Part shown: piece by piece, positions 35,699 through 44,747 of the stretch
Position numbering within the stretch: position 1 is the first letter of the stretch
Layout: each line of letters opens with the position of its first letter
Source of the DNA: Ga0077527 sp021300125
GTDB taxonomy: Bacteria; Pseudomonadota; Gammaproteobacteria; Burkholderiales; SG8-41
DNA: 64,000 nucleotides
Assembly (NCBI GenBank): GCA_046339595.1
Contig: JBKDUF010000011.1
Coordinates: 21,247-85,246, forward strand
Direction of reading: 5' to 3'
The notes under the pieces: model-generated
What the model was told of the DNA's origin: nothing
Databases searched by the model: none
What the model saw: only the letters and a program-made list of their open reading frames with translations
Translations under genes and position numbers: made by a program

Positions 35699-36295
35699 AT
35701 GACCACCATCGTCGTGGTGCGCAAGGGCCGCACGGTTGCAATCGCTGCCGACACCATGACCAAGTGGGGCGCAGCCAAGGAAAGCGCGGCCTATGTCGCC
35801 AACAACGGCAAATTGCTGCAGGTCGGCGACACCTGGCTGGGCCTCACCGGCAATGCCACCTTCAAGACCATCCTGCGCGACTACTTCGGCAGGCCCAAGG
35901 TGCGCGCCCGTTTTGATTCACCGCTGGAAATCTTCCGCACCTGGCAGGACCTGCACACTGCGCTGAAGAACGACTACTTCCTGCACATCGGCGGCCAGGA
36001 CGACGAGCCGCTCGAATCCACGCGCTTTGACGCGCTGATCGCCAACCCGCAGGGCATCTTCGGCGTGGTCGCTCACCGCACCGTGCAGGAATTCACCCGT
36101 TACTACGCCTTCGGCAGCGGCAGCACCTACGCCATGGGCGCGCTGCACGCGCTCTACGACGAGCCCGGACTCAACGCCGAGGCGCTGGCGCGGCGCGCGG
36201 TGGAAACCGCCGCCGAATTCGACGATGCCACCGGCCTGCCGCTGCAAGCCCACCGCATCAGCCTGAAAGCCGCAAAACCAGCCGCCAAAGCCTGA
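35699..36295 (+). CDS. HslV-like betaproteobacterial proteasome homologue (BPH type)
   Basis: A 198-residue Ntn-hydrolase. Removing Met1 exposes the catalytic Thr in TTIVVVRKGRTVAIAADTM. The Asp equivalent to proteasome Asp17 is present, and a Lys in NNGKLLQVG fits Lys33 after a short insertion. The later AFGSGSTYAMGALHALYDE matches the proteasome-beta GSG motif. It is shorter and more divergent than HslV, and no hslU ATPase is adjacent. I therefore assign it to the betaproteobacterial proteasome homologue (BPH) group rather than to hslV. Its substrates and any activator are unknown. Confidence 0.78.
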   Translation: MTTIVVVRKGRTVAIAADTMTKWGAAKESAAYVANNGKLLQVGDTWLGLTGNATFKTILRDYFGRPKVRARFDSPLEIFRTWQDLHTALKNDYFLHIGGQDDEPLESTRFDALIANPQGIFGVVAHRTVQEFTRYYAFGSGSTYAMGALHALYDEPGLNAEALARRAVETAAEFDDATGLPLQAHRISLKAAKPAAKA

Positions 36296-36313
36296 GGCTG
36301 CGCAGCTGCGGCG

Positions 36314-36319
36314 TATAAT
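36314..36319 (+). promoter_or_regulatory. Candidate -10 box for yajQ
   Basis: A perfect TATAAT in GCGTATAATCC, 43 bases ahead of yajQ. The -35 side overlaps the stop of the upstream gene and is weak. Confidence 0.45.
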
Positions 36320-36361
36320 CCGCACTGTTCCAACCGCACCCACAACCTCAGGGAGCAGCAC

Positions 36362-36853
36362 ATGCCCTCGTTCGACATCGTCTCCGAGGTCAACCAGGTC
36401 GAAGTGCGCAACGCCGTCGACCAGACCAACAAGGAAGTCTCCACCCGCTTTGATTTCAAGGGCTCCGATGCCCGCGTCGAAATCAATGACAAGGAAAAAA
36501 CGCTGACCGTCTTCGCCGACGACGACTTCAAGCTGAGCCAGGTCCGCGACGTGCTCACCGCCAAGCTCGCCAAGCGCGGCGTCGACACCCGCTGCCTCAA
36601 GATGGGTGAGGCCGAAACCATCAGCGGCAACAAGATGAAGCAGCCGGTTACCGTGCGCGAAGGCATCGAGCAGGAGCTGGCCAAGAAAATCGTCAAGACC
36701 ATCAAGGACAGCAAGATGAAGGTGCAGGGCAGCATCCAGGGCGACGTGGTGCGCGTGTCGGGCGCCAAGAAAGACCTGCTGCAGGACGCCATCGCCCTGA
36801 TCCGCAAGTCCATCACCGACTTCCCGCTGCAGTTCAAGAATTTCCGTGACTGA
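36362..36853 (+). CDS. yajQ: YajQ-family nucleotide-binding protein
   Basis: A 163-residue protein of the YajQ/DUF520 family: MPSFDIVSEVNQVEVRNAVD, FDFKGSDARVE, and the C-terminal SIQGDVVRVSGAKKDLLQDAI. Family knowledge: some members bind cyclic di-GMP, others tRNA or nucleotides. GGGAGCAGCAC precedes the ATG. Its stop overlaps the chrA start by 8 bases. Confidence 0.95.
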   Translation: MPSFDIVSEVNQVEVRNAVDQTNKEVSTRFDFKGSDARVEINDKEKTLTVFADDDFKLSQVRDVLTAKLAKRGVDTRCLKMGEAETISGNKMKQPVTVREGIEQELAKKIVKTIKDSKMKVQGSIQGDVVRVSGAKKDLLQDAIALIRKSITDFPLQFKNFRD

Positions 36854-38204
36854 ACCGGCCCGGACCGCAGGCGATCCGCCAGCCCAACCCGCCGCCATCC
36901 CCTTCGCCGAGGCTTTCCGCTTCTGGCTCAAGCTCGGCTTCATCAGCTTCGGCGGCCCCGCGGGACAGATTTCGATCATGCACCAGGAGCTGGTGGAGAA
37001 ACGGCGCTGGATTTCCGAGCGCCGTTTCCTGCATGCACTGAACTACTGCATGGTGCTGCCCGGACCCGAGGCGCAACAGCTTGCCACCTACATCGGCTGG
37101 CTGATGCACCGCACCTGGGGCGGCATCGTGGCTGGCGGCCTGTTCGTGCTGCCCTCCCTGTTCATCCTGATCGCACTGTCCTGGATCTACATGGCCTGGG
37201 GCAATGTGCCCGCCGTCGCCGGCATCCTCTACGGTATCAAGCCCGCGGTGACCGCGATCGTGGTCTTCGCTGCTATCCGCATCGGCAGCCGCGCACTCAA
37301 AAACCGCGTGCTGTGGGGTTTCGCCGCGGCGGCCTTCATCGGACTCTTTGCGCTTGACCTGCCCTTTCCGCTGATCGTGATCGGCGCCGGCCGGGCCGGC
37401 TGGATCGGCGGCCGGCTGCGGCCGCAGCTCTTCGCCATGGGCGGCGGCCATGGCGCCGCGGACAAGGACTACGGCCCGGCGGTGATCGACGATGACACGC
37501 CAACACCCGCGCACGCGCGCTTCTCCTGGGGCCGCTTCTACCGCGTGCTCGCCTTCGGCCTCGCGCTGTGGACCGCGGGCATGGCGATCCTCATCGCCAC
37601 CTTCGGCTGGGACAGCACGCTGCGCCAGATGGGCTGGTTCTTCACCAAGGCCGCGCTGCTCACTTTCGGCGGTGCCTATGCCGTGCTGCCCTATGTCTAT
37701 CAGGCGGCAGTCGAACACTTCCAGTGGCTGACCGGCCCGCAGATGATCGACGGCCTCGCCCTGGGCGAAACCACGCCGGGCCCGCTGATCATGGTGGTGG
37801 CTTTTGTCGGCTTCGTCGGCGGCTGGACCACCGAATTCCTCGGCACCGACCGCCTGGTCGCGGCCGGCGCGCTCGCCGCCGCGGTGGTGACCTGGTTCAC
37901 CTTCCTGCCCAGCTTCATTTTCATCCTGCTCGGTGGCCCACTGGTCGAGACCACCCACGGTGAACTCAAATTCACCGCCCCGCTCACCGGCATCACCGCC
38001 GCGGTGGTCGGCGTGATCCTCAACCTCGCGGTGTTTTTTGCCTACCACGTGTTGTGGCCCGAGGGCCTGAGCGGCCGCTTCGACTGGCCCTCGGCGGTGA
38101 TCGGCATCGCCGCCTTTGTCGCACTGTGGCGCTACAAGGTGGGCATCATGCCGGTGATCGGCGGTTGCGCTCTGGCCGGCGCAGCGTGGACGCTGCTGAC
38201 CTGA
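36846..38204 (+). CDS. chrA: Chromate transporter ChrA
   Basis: A 452-residue two-domain CHR transporter thought to export chromate. The first half has FWLKLGFISFGGPAGQISIM, PGPEAQQLATYIGWLMH and LFVLPSLFIL. The second half repeats the pattern with FFTKAALLTFGGAYAVLPYV and GLALGETTPGPLIMVVAFVGF. The start is GTG at 36846, inside the end of yajQ. No chrB regulator is present. Confidence 0.93.
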   Translation: MTEPARTAGDPPAQPAAIPFAEAFRFWLKLGFISFGGPAGQISIMHQELVEKRRWISERRFLHALNYCMVLPGPEAQQLATYIGWLMHRTWGGIVAGGLFVLPSLFILIALSWIYMAWGNVPAVAGILYGIKPAVTAIVVFAAIRIGSRALKNRVLWGFAAAAFIGLFALDLPFPLIVIGAGRAGWIGGRLRPQLFAMGGGHGAADKDYGPAVIDDDTPTPAHARFSWGRFYRVLAFGLALWTAGMAILIATFGWDSTLRQMGWFFTKAALLTFGGAYAVLPYVYQAAVEHFQWLTGPQMIDGLALGETTPGPLIMVVAFVGFVGGWTTEFLGTDRLVAAGALAAAVVTWFTFLPSFIFILLGGPLVETTHGELKFTAPLTGITAAVVGVILNLAVFFAYHVLWPEGLSGRFDWPSAVIGIAAFVALWRYKVGIMPVIGGCALAGAAWTLLT

Positions 38205-38216
38205 ACCTGCACGCGC

Positions 38217-38933
38217 TCAGCGCGCGAGGCCCTGTACCCAGCGGTTGTAAATCCGGTCCGCCACGGAATTGAGGGCACGCACCTTGTCCTCGATGCCGTC
38301 TTCCATCTCTGCAGGCGTCTGCACCGAAGCCACACGCCCGGCCAGCGCCTCAACCTCCTGCGCCCAGTCGCGGCACCAGCTGCGGATCAGCGCTGGCGTC
38401 ATCTCGACATGGCACTGCATGCCGATGTGGCGGTCGTTCAGCACATAGCCCTGGTTCGCGCACCAGGCGCTTTCCATCAGCCGCGTCGCCCCCGGCGGAA
38501 TGGCAAAAGTCTCGCCATGCCAGTGGAATGACAGAAAGCGCTTCAGGTCTGCCCCCAGCCATTGCCGTGCCAGCGGCCCGTCGAGCACGCGCACCTCGCC
38601 CCAGCCGATTTCCTTGACCGGGTTGCGCGTCACCAGCGCACCCAGCGCCTTGGCCAACAGCTGGCCGCCGAGGCAATGCCCGATCACCGGCACGTCCCGC
38701 TCTACCGCATCGCGGATCAGCGCGCATGCGAGCGCCACCCAGGGCAGGTCGTCGTTGACGCTCATCGGCCCGCCCATGAAGCACAGCCCGGCAAACTCAG
38801 CCGGCGACGCCGGCACCGCCTCGCCGGCATCGAGCTTGATGATGCGGTACGGAATCCGGTGCCGCTCAAGGTACATGGCAAAATAAGCCGGACCTTCAGT
38901 CGGGGAGTGGCGAAAAATGGCAACAGGCTTCAT
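38217..38933 (-). CDS. Class I glutamine amidotransferase-like protein
   Basis: A 238-residue stand-alone GATase domain, similar to GMP synthase amidotransferase proteins. The nucleophile is in VIGHCLGGQLLAKALG, and the His-x-Glu pair is in GMQCHVEMTP. FMGGPMSVND shapes the oxyanion site. There is no synthetase domain or obvious acceptor partner nearby, so the substrate (perhaps a gamma-glutamyl compound) is unknown. ATG at 38933 is chosen. The ORF extends farther upstream, but only through sequence antisense to the next gene. Confidence 0.9.
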   Translation of the reverse strand: MKPVAIFRHSPTEGPAYFAMYLERHRIPYRIIKLDAGEAVPASPAEFAGLCFMGGPMSVNDDLPWVALACALIRDAVERDVPVIGHCLGGQLLAKALGALVTRNPVKEIGWGEVRVLDGPLARQWLGADLKRFLSFHWHGETFAIPPGATRLMESAWCANQGYVLNDRHIGMQCHVEMTPALIRSWCRDWAQEVEALAGRVASVQTPAEMEDGIEDKVRALNSVADRIYNRWVQGLAR

Positions 38934-38946
38934 GGGGGCAATGGCG

Positions 38947-39618
38947 ATGCGTCGATTCAAACGGTGGATGGATTGTAGGGCCTGCGCGACAGCCGGGCTG
39001 TTGCTGATCGCAAGCATGGCCCATGCCAATGACATCAGTGTCGCGGCGCTGTTCCCCGGCAAGGCCGTGCTGGTGATCAACAGCAGTGCACCGCGCACCG
39101 TTTCGGTGGGCCAGACCACACCCGAAGGCATCCGCCTGATCAGCGCCGACAGCAGCAGCGCGGTGATCGAATTCCAGGGCAAACGCCAGACCCTGGTGCC
39201 CGGCGCCAGCGGGCGTTTTGCCGGCGGCAGCCCCGCCTCGGCGTCCAGCGGCCGCGTCGTGCTGAGCCCCGACGCCCGCGGCCACTACCTCACGCTCGGC
39301 CAGATCAACGGCGGCACCGTGCAGTTCCTCGTTGATACCGGCGCCACCAGCATCGCACTGCCGGCCGCCGAAGCGCGCCGCCTCGGCATCCACTACCTCT
39401 CCGGCCAGCGCGGCTACACCGAAACCGCCAACGGCAAGGCCGCCGCCTGGCGGGTCAGGCTCGACACGGTGAAGGTCGGCGACATCACGCTCCACGGTGT
39501 CGATGCCGTGGTGATGGAAGGCGACGGCCTGAAGGTGGTGCTGCTGGGGATGAGTTTTCTGAACCGCACGGAGATGCAGCGGGATGGGCAGACGCTGACG
39601 TTGACGAAGCGGTTTTAA
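38947..39618 (+). CDS. Retropepsin-like aspartic protease (TIGR02281 type)
   Basis: A 223-residue exported protein: signal peptide to about residue 26 (SMAHAND), then a C-terminal retropepsin half with the catalytic VQFLVDTGATSIALP and the downstream VVLLGMSFLNR typical of bacterial clan AA proteases. ATG at 38947 follows GGGGG at 8-base spacing. Upstream in-frame ATGs at 38917, 38932 and 38941 are possible. It is divergent from the amidotransferase with only 13 bases between starts, so promoters overlap coding sequence. Confidence 0.86.
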   Translation: MRRFKRWMDCRACATAGLLLIASMAHANDISVAALFPGKAVLVINSSAPRTVSVGQTTPEGIRLISADSSSAVIEFQGKRQTLVPGASGRFAGGSPASASSGRVVLSPDARGHYLTLGQINGGTVQFLVDTGATSIALPAAEARRLGIHYLSGQRGYTETANGKAAAWRVRLDTVKVGDITLHGVDAVVMEGDGLKVVLLGMSFLNRTEMQRDGQTLTLTKRF

Positions 39619-39635
39619 GATAGCCGCGAACAAGT

Positions 39636-39655
39636 CAGGGGCGACTAATTTTTTG
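39636..39655 (+). repeat. Left copy of a 20-base imperfect direct repeat
   Basis: CAGGGGCGACTAATTTTTTG matches 39903-39922 at 15 of 20 positions. The two copies bracket the AT-rich gene relic and could be remnants of mobile-element ends. Confidence 0.4.
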
Positions 39656-39726
39656 TTTATACAATCTCTCTGAACTGACTTATCGAGACTCACATCAGAC
39701 GCTCAAATAAACGCTAGAAAACAATT

Positions 39727-39897
39727 ATGAACTGGCGCAACCGAACCCGGCAAAGAATGAAAGATCTCAATCTAAACCATAGCGAAATGGGAAAGATACT
39801 TGGGAAAGGCTGTCCAAGGAACGGCAGCGCGACATTGAAGGCGCGATCAAAGTATTTACCATTGATCCCCTTAAACATGACTAGCACCAGAACCTAA
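39727..39897 (+). pseudogene. Probable relic of an XRE-type helix-turn-helix gene
   Basis: A 56-codon frame begins MNWRNRTRQRMKDLNLNHSE, which looks like the first helices of a phage-repressor-type HTH. After MGKILGKG the frame loses this character, while another frame reads RQRDIEGAIKVF before a stop at 39884. This suggests a small frameshift and decay. Its base composition is far more AT-rich than all neighbours. The whole 339-base gap (39,619-39,957) holds nothing else I can support. Confidence 0.45.
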
Positions 39898-39902
39898 AGT
39901 TA

Positions 39903-39922
39903 CAGGGGTCAATTATTCTTTG
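39903..39922 (+). repeat. Right copy of a 20-base imperfect direct repeat
   Basis: CAGGGGTCAATTATTCTTTG, the partner of the copy at 39636-39655. Confidence 0.4.
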
Positions 39923-39957
39923 AGCGTCCGCATGTAACAAACGCAAAGCGACCAACC

Positions 39958-41205
39958 CTACTTTTTCTCCGGCGCCCCACCCACCATCGACAGCAGGTGT
40001 CCGAACTTGCTGCGTTTGGTGGCAAGGTAGTTCTCGTTGGCCTTGCGCGGCGGCACTTCCACCGCGACGCGCTCCACCACCTCCAGGCCGTAGTCGGCGA
40101 GCGCCGCGACCTTGTCGGGGTTGTTGGTCATCAGGCGCACCTGGCGGGCGCCGAGGTCGGAGAGGATGTGCGCGCCGGCGCTGTAGTCGCGCATGTCGGC
40201 AGCGAAGCCCAGCGCGTGGTTGGCTTCGACGGTGTCGTGGCCCTGGTCCTGCAGCGCGTAGGCGCGGATCTTGTTGAGGAGCCCGATGCCGCGGCCCTCA
40301 TCGAACATGTAGACCAGCACGCCGCGGCCGGCTTCTTCGATCTTGCCTAACGCGGCATCGAGCTGTTCGCCGCAGTCGCAGCGTTCGGAACCGAAGACGT
40401 CGCCGGTCAGGCACTGCGAATGCAGGCGCACCAGCACCGGCTCGCCGTTGTTCACTTCACCTTTCACCAACGCCACAAAGAGCTGGGTCTCGAGGTTGTC
40501 GGCGTAGACGATCATCTTGAATTCGCCGGCCTTGCTGGTCGGCAGCACGGTCTCGGCCTTGCGCCGGATGTCGCGCTCGCGCTCGCGCCAGGCGGCGAGG
40601 TCGTTGATCTTGAGGATCAGGATGTTGTGCTTTTGGGCGAAGGCCTCGAGCTCGGCCATGCGCGCCATGCTGCCGTCGGGATTCATGATCTCGCAGATCA
40701 CGCCGGCGGGCTTGAGGCCGGCGAGCCGCGCGAGGTCCACCGCGGCTTCGGTGTGGCCGCGCCGCGACAGCACGCCGCCATCCACCGCGCGCAGGGTCTG
40801 CAGGCGGCCGGGGCGGATCAGGTCGGTCGGCTTGGCGTTGTCGGCAATCGCGACCGCGATGGTGCGCGCGCGGTCATGCGCGGACATGCCCGAGCCCACA
40901 CCCTCCCGCGCGTCAATCGGCGTGGCAAAGGCGGTGCCGAATTTGGTCTGGTTGCCGGTGTCATCCGTGATCAGCGACAGCCCCAGCGTGCGCAGCCGGT
41001 CTTCAGTCAGCGCCAGAGACACCAGGCCGCGCGCCTCGGCGGCCATGAAGTTGATCGCCTCGGGTGTGGCGCGCTCGGCGGCGACATAGAGGTCGCCCTC
41101 GTTCTCGCGCTCCTCGCTGTCCACCAGGATCACCATCTCGCCGCGCCGCACGGCCGGCAGCACCTGGCCGACGATGGTGTCGCTGAGGCGGGTGTCGGCG
41201 TTCAT
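39958..41205 (-). CDS. ribBA: Bifunctional DHBP synthase/GTP cyclohydrolase II
   Basis: A 415-residue fusion supplying both precursors of riboflavin. The N-terminal RibB half has VDSEERENEGDLYVAAE, REGVGSGMSAHDRARTI and SRRGHTEAAVDLARLAG. The C-terminal RibA half has the zinc site CLTGDVFGSERCDCGEQL and the catalytic DEGRGIGLLNKIRAYALQD. It is the last of xseB-ispA-dxs-folE-ribBA, 41 bases after folE. Confidence 0.97.
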   Translation of the reverse strand: MNADTRLSDTIVGQVLPAVRRGEMVILVDSEERENEGDLYVAAERATPEAINFMAAEARGLVSLALTEDRLRTLGLSLITDDTGNQTKFGTAFATPIDAREGVGSGMSAHDRARTIAVAIADNAKPTDLIRPGRLQTLRAVDGGVLSRRGHTEAAVDLARLAGLKPAGVICEIMNPDGSMARMAELEAFAQKHNILILKINDLAAWRERERDIRRKAETVLPTSKAGEFKMIVYADNLETQLFVALVKGEVNNGEPVLVRLHSQCLTGDVFGSERCDCGEQLDAALGKIEEAGRGVLVYMFDEGRGIGLLNKIRAYALQDQGHDTVEANHALGFAADMRDYSAGAHILSDLGARQVRLMTNNPDKVAALADYGLEVVERVAVEVPPRKANENYLATKRSKFGHLLSMVGGAPEKK

Positions 41206-41246
41206 TGCGGGCGATCTATAAGTACTTGATTTAATTTAATATTTTT

Positions 41247-41876
41247 TTACAGCTTCGAGGCGATCAGGCGCAGGAACTCGGCGCGGGTCACATCCTGGTT
41301 GAACTCGCCGGTGAAGGCAGAGGACGTGGCCACCGAATGCTGCTTCTGGATGCCGCGCATGATCATGCACATGTGCTGGGCTTCGATCACCACCGCCACA
41401 CCCGCGGGCTGCAGCGTCTCCTGGATGCAGTCGCGGATCTGCACGGTGAGGCGCTCCTGCACCTGCAGGCGGCGCGCAAATGCATCCACCACCCTGGGCA
41501 GCTTTGACAGGCCGACGATGCGGCCCTTCGGAATATAGGCGACATGTGCCTTGCCGAAGAACGGCAGCATGTGGTGCTCACACAGCGAATAGACCTCGAT
41601 GTCGCGTACGATCACCATCTGCTGGTAATCCTCGGTGAACATCGCGGACTTCAGGATCTGCGCGGGGTCGAGATCGTAGCCATGGGTCAGGAACTGCAGC
41701 GCCTTGGCTACGCGCTCGGGGGTCTTGACCAGGCCCTCGCGGTTCGGGTCCTCGCCGATGTCCTCAAGGATGCCGGCGTATTTTTTGGCGATGCGGCGGA
41801 TGGTCTGCGGGTTGTATTGGTCACTGCGGGTGTAACCGTCAATCTGGCCGGTGTTTGCCGTACGGGCTTTGCTCAT
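41247..41876 (-). CDS. folE: GTP cyclohydrolase I
   Basis: A 209-residue type I enzyme that forms dihydroneopterin triphosphate for folate or pterin synthesis. The zinc ligands are in SLCEHHMLPFFGKAHV and the later HMCMIMRG. FTEDYQQMVIVRDIE and YIPKGRIVGLSKLPR are typical. Its start lies 2 bases past the dxs stop, so the two are co-transcribed. Confidence 0.97.
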   Translation of the reverse strand: MSKARTANTGQIDGYTRSDQYNPQTIRRIAKKYAGILEDIGEDPNREGLVKTPERVAKALQFLTHGYDLDPAQILKSAMFTEDYQQMVIVRDIEVYSLCEHHMLPFFGKAHVAYIPKGRIVGLSKLPRVVDAFARRLQVQERLTVQIRDCIQETLQPAGVAVVIEAQHMCMIMRGIQKQHSVATSSAFTGEFNQDVTRAEFLRLIASKL

Positions 41877-41878
41877 GT

Positions 41879-43741
41879 TCAGATCCTCTTCGAGGTTTTG
41901 CCGGTGGCCATGGTCGCCAGCCGGTTGCGGATGGACTGGGCGATACCCTCTGCATCAAGCCCCACGCTCGCCAGTTGCAGCGCCGGATCACCCTGCTCGA
42001 TAAAGCGGTCGGGCAGCCCCAGCTGCAGCACCTGCACGGTGAGGCCCTGGCGCTCCAGCACTTCCATCACCGCGCTGCCGGCGCCGCCCATGATCACGTT
42101 CTCCTCGACCGTGACGAGCAGGGAGTGGGTCAGCGCGAGGTCGCGCACCAGCGCCTCGTCAAGCGGCTTCACAAAGCGCATGTTGGCGACGGTGGCGTCG
42201 AACTCGTCGGCAATCGCCTGCGCCGGTGCCAGCATCGAACCGAAGCCGAGGATCGCGACCAGGCCGCTGCCGCGGCGGCGTACTTCGCCCTTGCCCAGCG
42301 GCAGCGCAGTGATGTCCTTCTGCACCGGCACGCCGGGGCCACTGCCGCGCGGATAGCGCACGGCCGCCGGGCTGTTCATCTGGAACGCGGTGGTGAGCAT
42401 CTGCCGGCATTCGTTTTCGTCGGCTGGCGTCATCACCGTCATGTTGGGCAGGCAGCGCAGGTAACTCAGGTCGAAGCTGCCGTTGTGGGTGGCGCCGTCA
42501 GCGCCGACGAGGCCGCCGCGGTCGAGTGCAAACACCACCGGCAGGTTCTGGATCTGCACGTCGTGGATCAACTGGTCGTAGCCGCGCTGCAGGAAGGTTG
42601 AGTAGATCGCCACCACAGGTTTGTAGCCCTCGCAGGCAATGCCGGCGGCGAAGGTCACCGCATGCTGTTCCGCGATGCCCACATCGAAGTAGCGCTTGGG
42701 AAACTGCTGCGCGAACTTGACCATGCCCGAGCCTTCGCGCATCGCCGGGGTGATGGCCACCAGCCGCGGATCCTTCTCCGCCATGTCGCAGAGCCAGTCG
42801 CCGAAGACCTGGGTGTAGGTTGGCTTGCCGCCGGACTTGCCGCCCGCGATGCCAGCCTTGTGGTCGAACTTTGACACGCCGTGGTAGAGAATGGGATCGG
42901 CCTCGGCCAGCTTGTAGCCCTGGCCCTTCTTCGTGACCACGTGCAGGAACTGCGGGCCCTTCAGGCGCTTGATGTTGTGCAGCGTGGGCAGCAGCGCATC
43001 AAGGTCGTGGCCGTCGATGGGCCCGATATAGTTGAAGCCGAACTCCTCGAACATCGTGCCCGGCGTGACCATGCCCTTGACGTGCTCCTCGGCGCGTCGC
43101 GCGAGGTCACCCAGCACCTTGGTGCCGAGGTCCTTGGCGGCTGCGTAGAAACGGCCCGACATCAGCTTGGCGAGGTACTTGTTCAGCGCGCCCACCGGCG
43201 GCGAGATCGACATGTCGTTGTCGTTGAGGATCACCAGCAGGTCAACGTCCATGTCGCCGGCGTTGTTCAGGGCCTCGAAAGCCATGCCCGCGCTCATCGC
43301 GCCGTCGCCGATGATCGCCACCGCTCGGCGCGGCTCGCCCTTGAGCCTGGCCGCGACCGCCATACCCAGCGCGGCGCTGATCGAGGTGCTCGAGTGCGCG
43401 GTGCCGAAGGTGTCGTATTCGGATTCGGTGCGCTGCGGGAAGCCGGACAGGCCCTGCCACATGCGCAGGCTCTTCATGCGCTCGCGGCGACCGGTCAGGA
43501 TCTTGTGGCCGTAGGTCTGGTGGCCGACATCCCAAACCAGGCGGTCGTGCGGCGTGTCGAACACGTAATGCAGCGCGATGGTGAGTTCCACCGTGCCGAG
43601 GTTGGACGAGAGATGGCCGCCGGTCTGGCTCACCGACTCGACCAGGTATTGACGCAGTTCGCCTGCGAGCCGCGGCAGCTGGCTGCGCTCGAGCTGGCGC
43701 AGGTCCGCCGGCGAATTGATCGTTTTCAGCAGTTCGTACAT
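41879..43741 (-). CDS. dxs: 1-deoxy-D-xylulose-5-phosphate synthase
   Basis: A 620-residue thiamin-diphosphate enzyme that condenses pyruvate and glyceraldehyde 3-phosphate. The TPP-binding motif is IIGDGAMSAGMAFEALNNAG...LNDNDMS. Also DVGHQTYGHKILTGR, the transketolase-type DVGIAEQHAVTFAAG, and DRGGLVGADGATHNGSFD. ATG at 43741 (MYELLKTINSP) follows GGAG and fits homologues. An in-frame ATG at 43789 would add 16 residues. It lies just after ispA. Confidence 0.97.
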   Translation of the reverse strand: MYELLKTINSPADLRQLERSQLPRLAGELRQYLVESVSQTGGHLSSNLGTVELTIALHYVFDTPHDRLVWDVGHQTYGHKILTGRRERMKSLRMWQGLSGFPQRTESEYDTFGTAHSSTSISAALGMAVAARLKGEPRRAVAIIGDGAMSAGMAFEALNNAGDMDVDLLVILNDNDMSISPPVGALNKYLAKLMSGRFYAAAKDLGTKVLGDLARRAEEHVKGMVTPGTMFEEFGFNYIGPIDGHDLDALLPTLHNIKRLKGPQFLHVVTKKGQGYKLAEADPILYHGVSKFDHKAGIAGGKSGGKPTYTQVFGDWLCDMAEKDPRLVAITPAMREGSGMVKFAQQFPKRYFDVGIAEQHAVTFAAGIACEGYKPVVAIYSTFLQRGYDQLIHDVQIQNLPVVFALDRGGLVGADGATHNGSFDLSYLRCLPNMTVMTPADENECRQMLTTAFQMNSPAAVRYPRGSGPGVPVQKDITALPLGKGEVRRRGSGLVAILGFGSMLAPAQAIADEFDATVANMRFVKPLDEALVRDLALTHSLLVTVEENVIMGGAGSAVMEVLERQGLTVQVLQLGLPDRFIEQGDPALQLASVGLDAEGIAQSIRNRLATMATGKTSKRI

Positions 43742-43817
43742 CGGCCGCTCCGCGTCGCCTGCGCCTGCAATGGTCAGTGTGCTGCTCATCGTCGCGCACT
43801 CATTGTCATCGATTGTC

Positions 43818-44714
43818 TCAGAACTTGCGCAGCACGATGAAATCGGCGAGTTGTGCCAGCCGCGTGGCGCGCGCACCAAAAGGCGCGATGGCCGCATGGG
43901 CTTGTTCGCGCAACTGCCCTGCCAGTGCACGGGCCTGGGCAATACCCATGGCGCTGACATAGGTGGGCTTACCCTGCACGGCATCCTTGCCCGCGGTCTT
44001 GCCCAGTGTGGCCGAGGGTGTGTCGGCATCGAGCACGTCATCCACCACCTGGAACGCCAGACCCACCGCCTTGGCATAGGTATCGATGCGCGTCAGTTCG
44101 CCCGCGCCGAGCCCGCCGCCGCAGCGCGCACCGAGTACGGCCGCGGCACGGATCAGCGCGCCGGTCTTGTGGATATGCATGAATTCAAGTTCCGGCACGC
44201 TCAGGGTCTGGCCCACCGCGGCAAGGTCAATGGCCTGGCCGCCGGCCATGCCGCGCGAGCCCGAGGCCGCCGCCAGCAGCTTGACCATCTCGAGCTGCGC
44301 CGCGGGGTCATCGGCCAGGCGGTATTCTCCCATCAACTGAAAGGCGAGGCTTTGCAGTGCATCGCCGACGAGCAGCGCGACGGCTTCGTCGAATTCGACA
44401 TGGCAGGTCGGCTTGCCCCGGCGCAGCACGTCGTCGTCCATGCACGGCAGGTCGTCGTGTACCAGCGAATAGCAGTGGATCAGTTCGACCGCGGCGGCGG
44501 CAACGGTGACCCGCTCGGGATCGGCCTGTGACACCTCGCCGGCGGCATAGGCGAGCAGCGGGCGTACGCGCTTGCCGGCGCCGAGCGCGGCATAACGCAT
44601 CGCCGCGTGCAGGCGCTGCGGCGCGATCTCCGGCGCAGGCAGCGCTTTCTGCAAAAAGGCTTCGATGCGGGCCTGCCCGGCGGCAGTCCAGGACTGGAAA
44701 TCGGCAGCGGTCAC
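43818..44714 (-). CDS. ispA: Farnesyl diphosphate synthase
   Basis: A 298-residue trans-prenyltransferase. The first Asp-rich motif is HDDLPCMDDDVLRRGKPT and the second is FQVVDDVLDAD. The GAGKRVRPLLAYAAGE region binds IPP. The two residues before the first motif (L, V) do not settle product length, but the dxs/xseB context supports geranyl/farnesyl diphosphate synthase. Confidence 0.96.
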   Translation of the reverse strand: MTAADFQSWTAAGQARIEAFLQKALPAPEIAPQRLHAAMRYAALGAGKRVRPLLAYAAGEVSQADPERVTVAAAAVELIHCYSLVHDDLPCMDDDVLRRGKPTCHVEFDEAVALLVGDALQSLAFQLMGEYRLADDPAAQLEMVKLLAAASGSRGMAGGQAIDLAAVGQTLSVPELEFMHIHKTGALIRAAAVLGARCGGGLGAGELTRIDTYAKAVGLAFQVVDDVLDADTPSATLGKTAGKDAVQGKPTYVSAMGIAQARALAGQLREQAHAAIAPFGARATRLAQLADFIVLRKF

Positions 44715-44747
44715 GATGGGAAGCGAGGGAAGCGGATGGGCTTGCGC

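Noticed and set aside
35699..36295. Plain hslV
   Set aside because: Motif spacing differs from HslV (an insertion before the Lys) and hslU is absent next to it, so the BPH-type label is safer.
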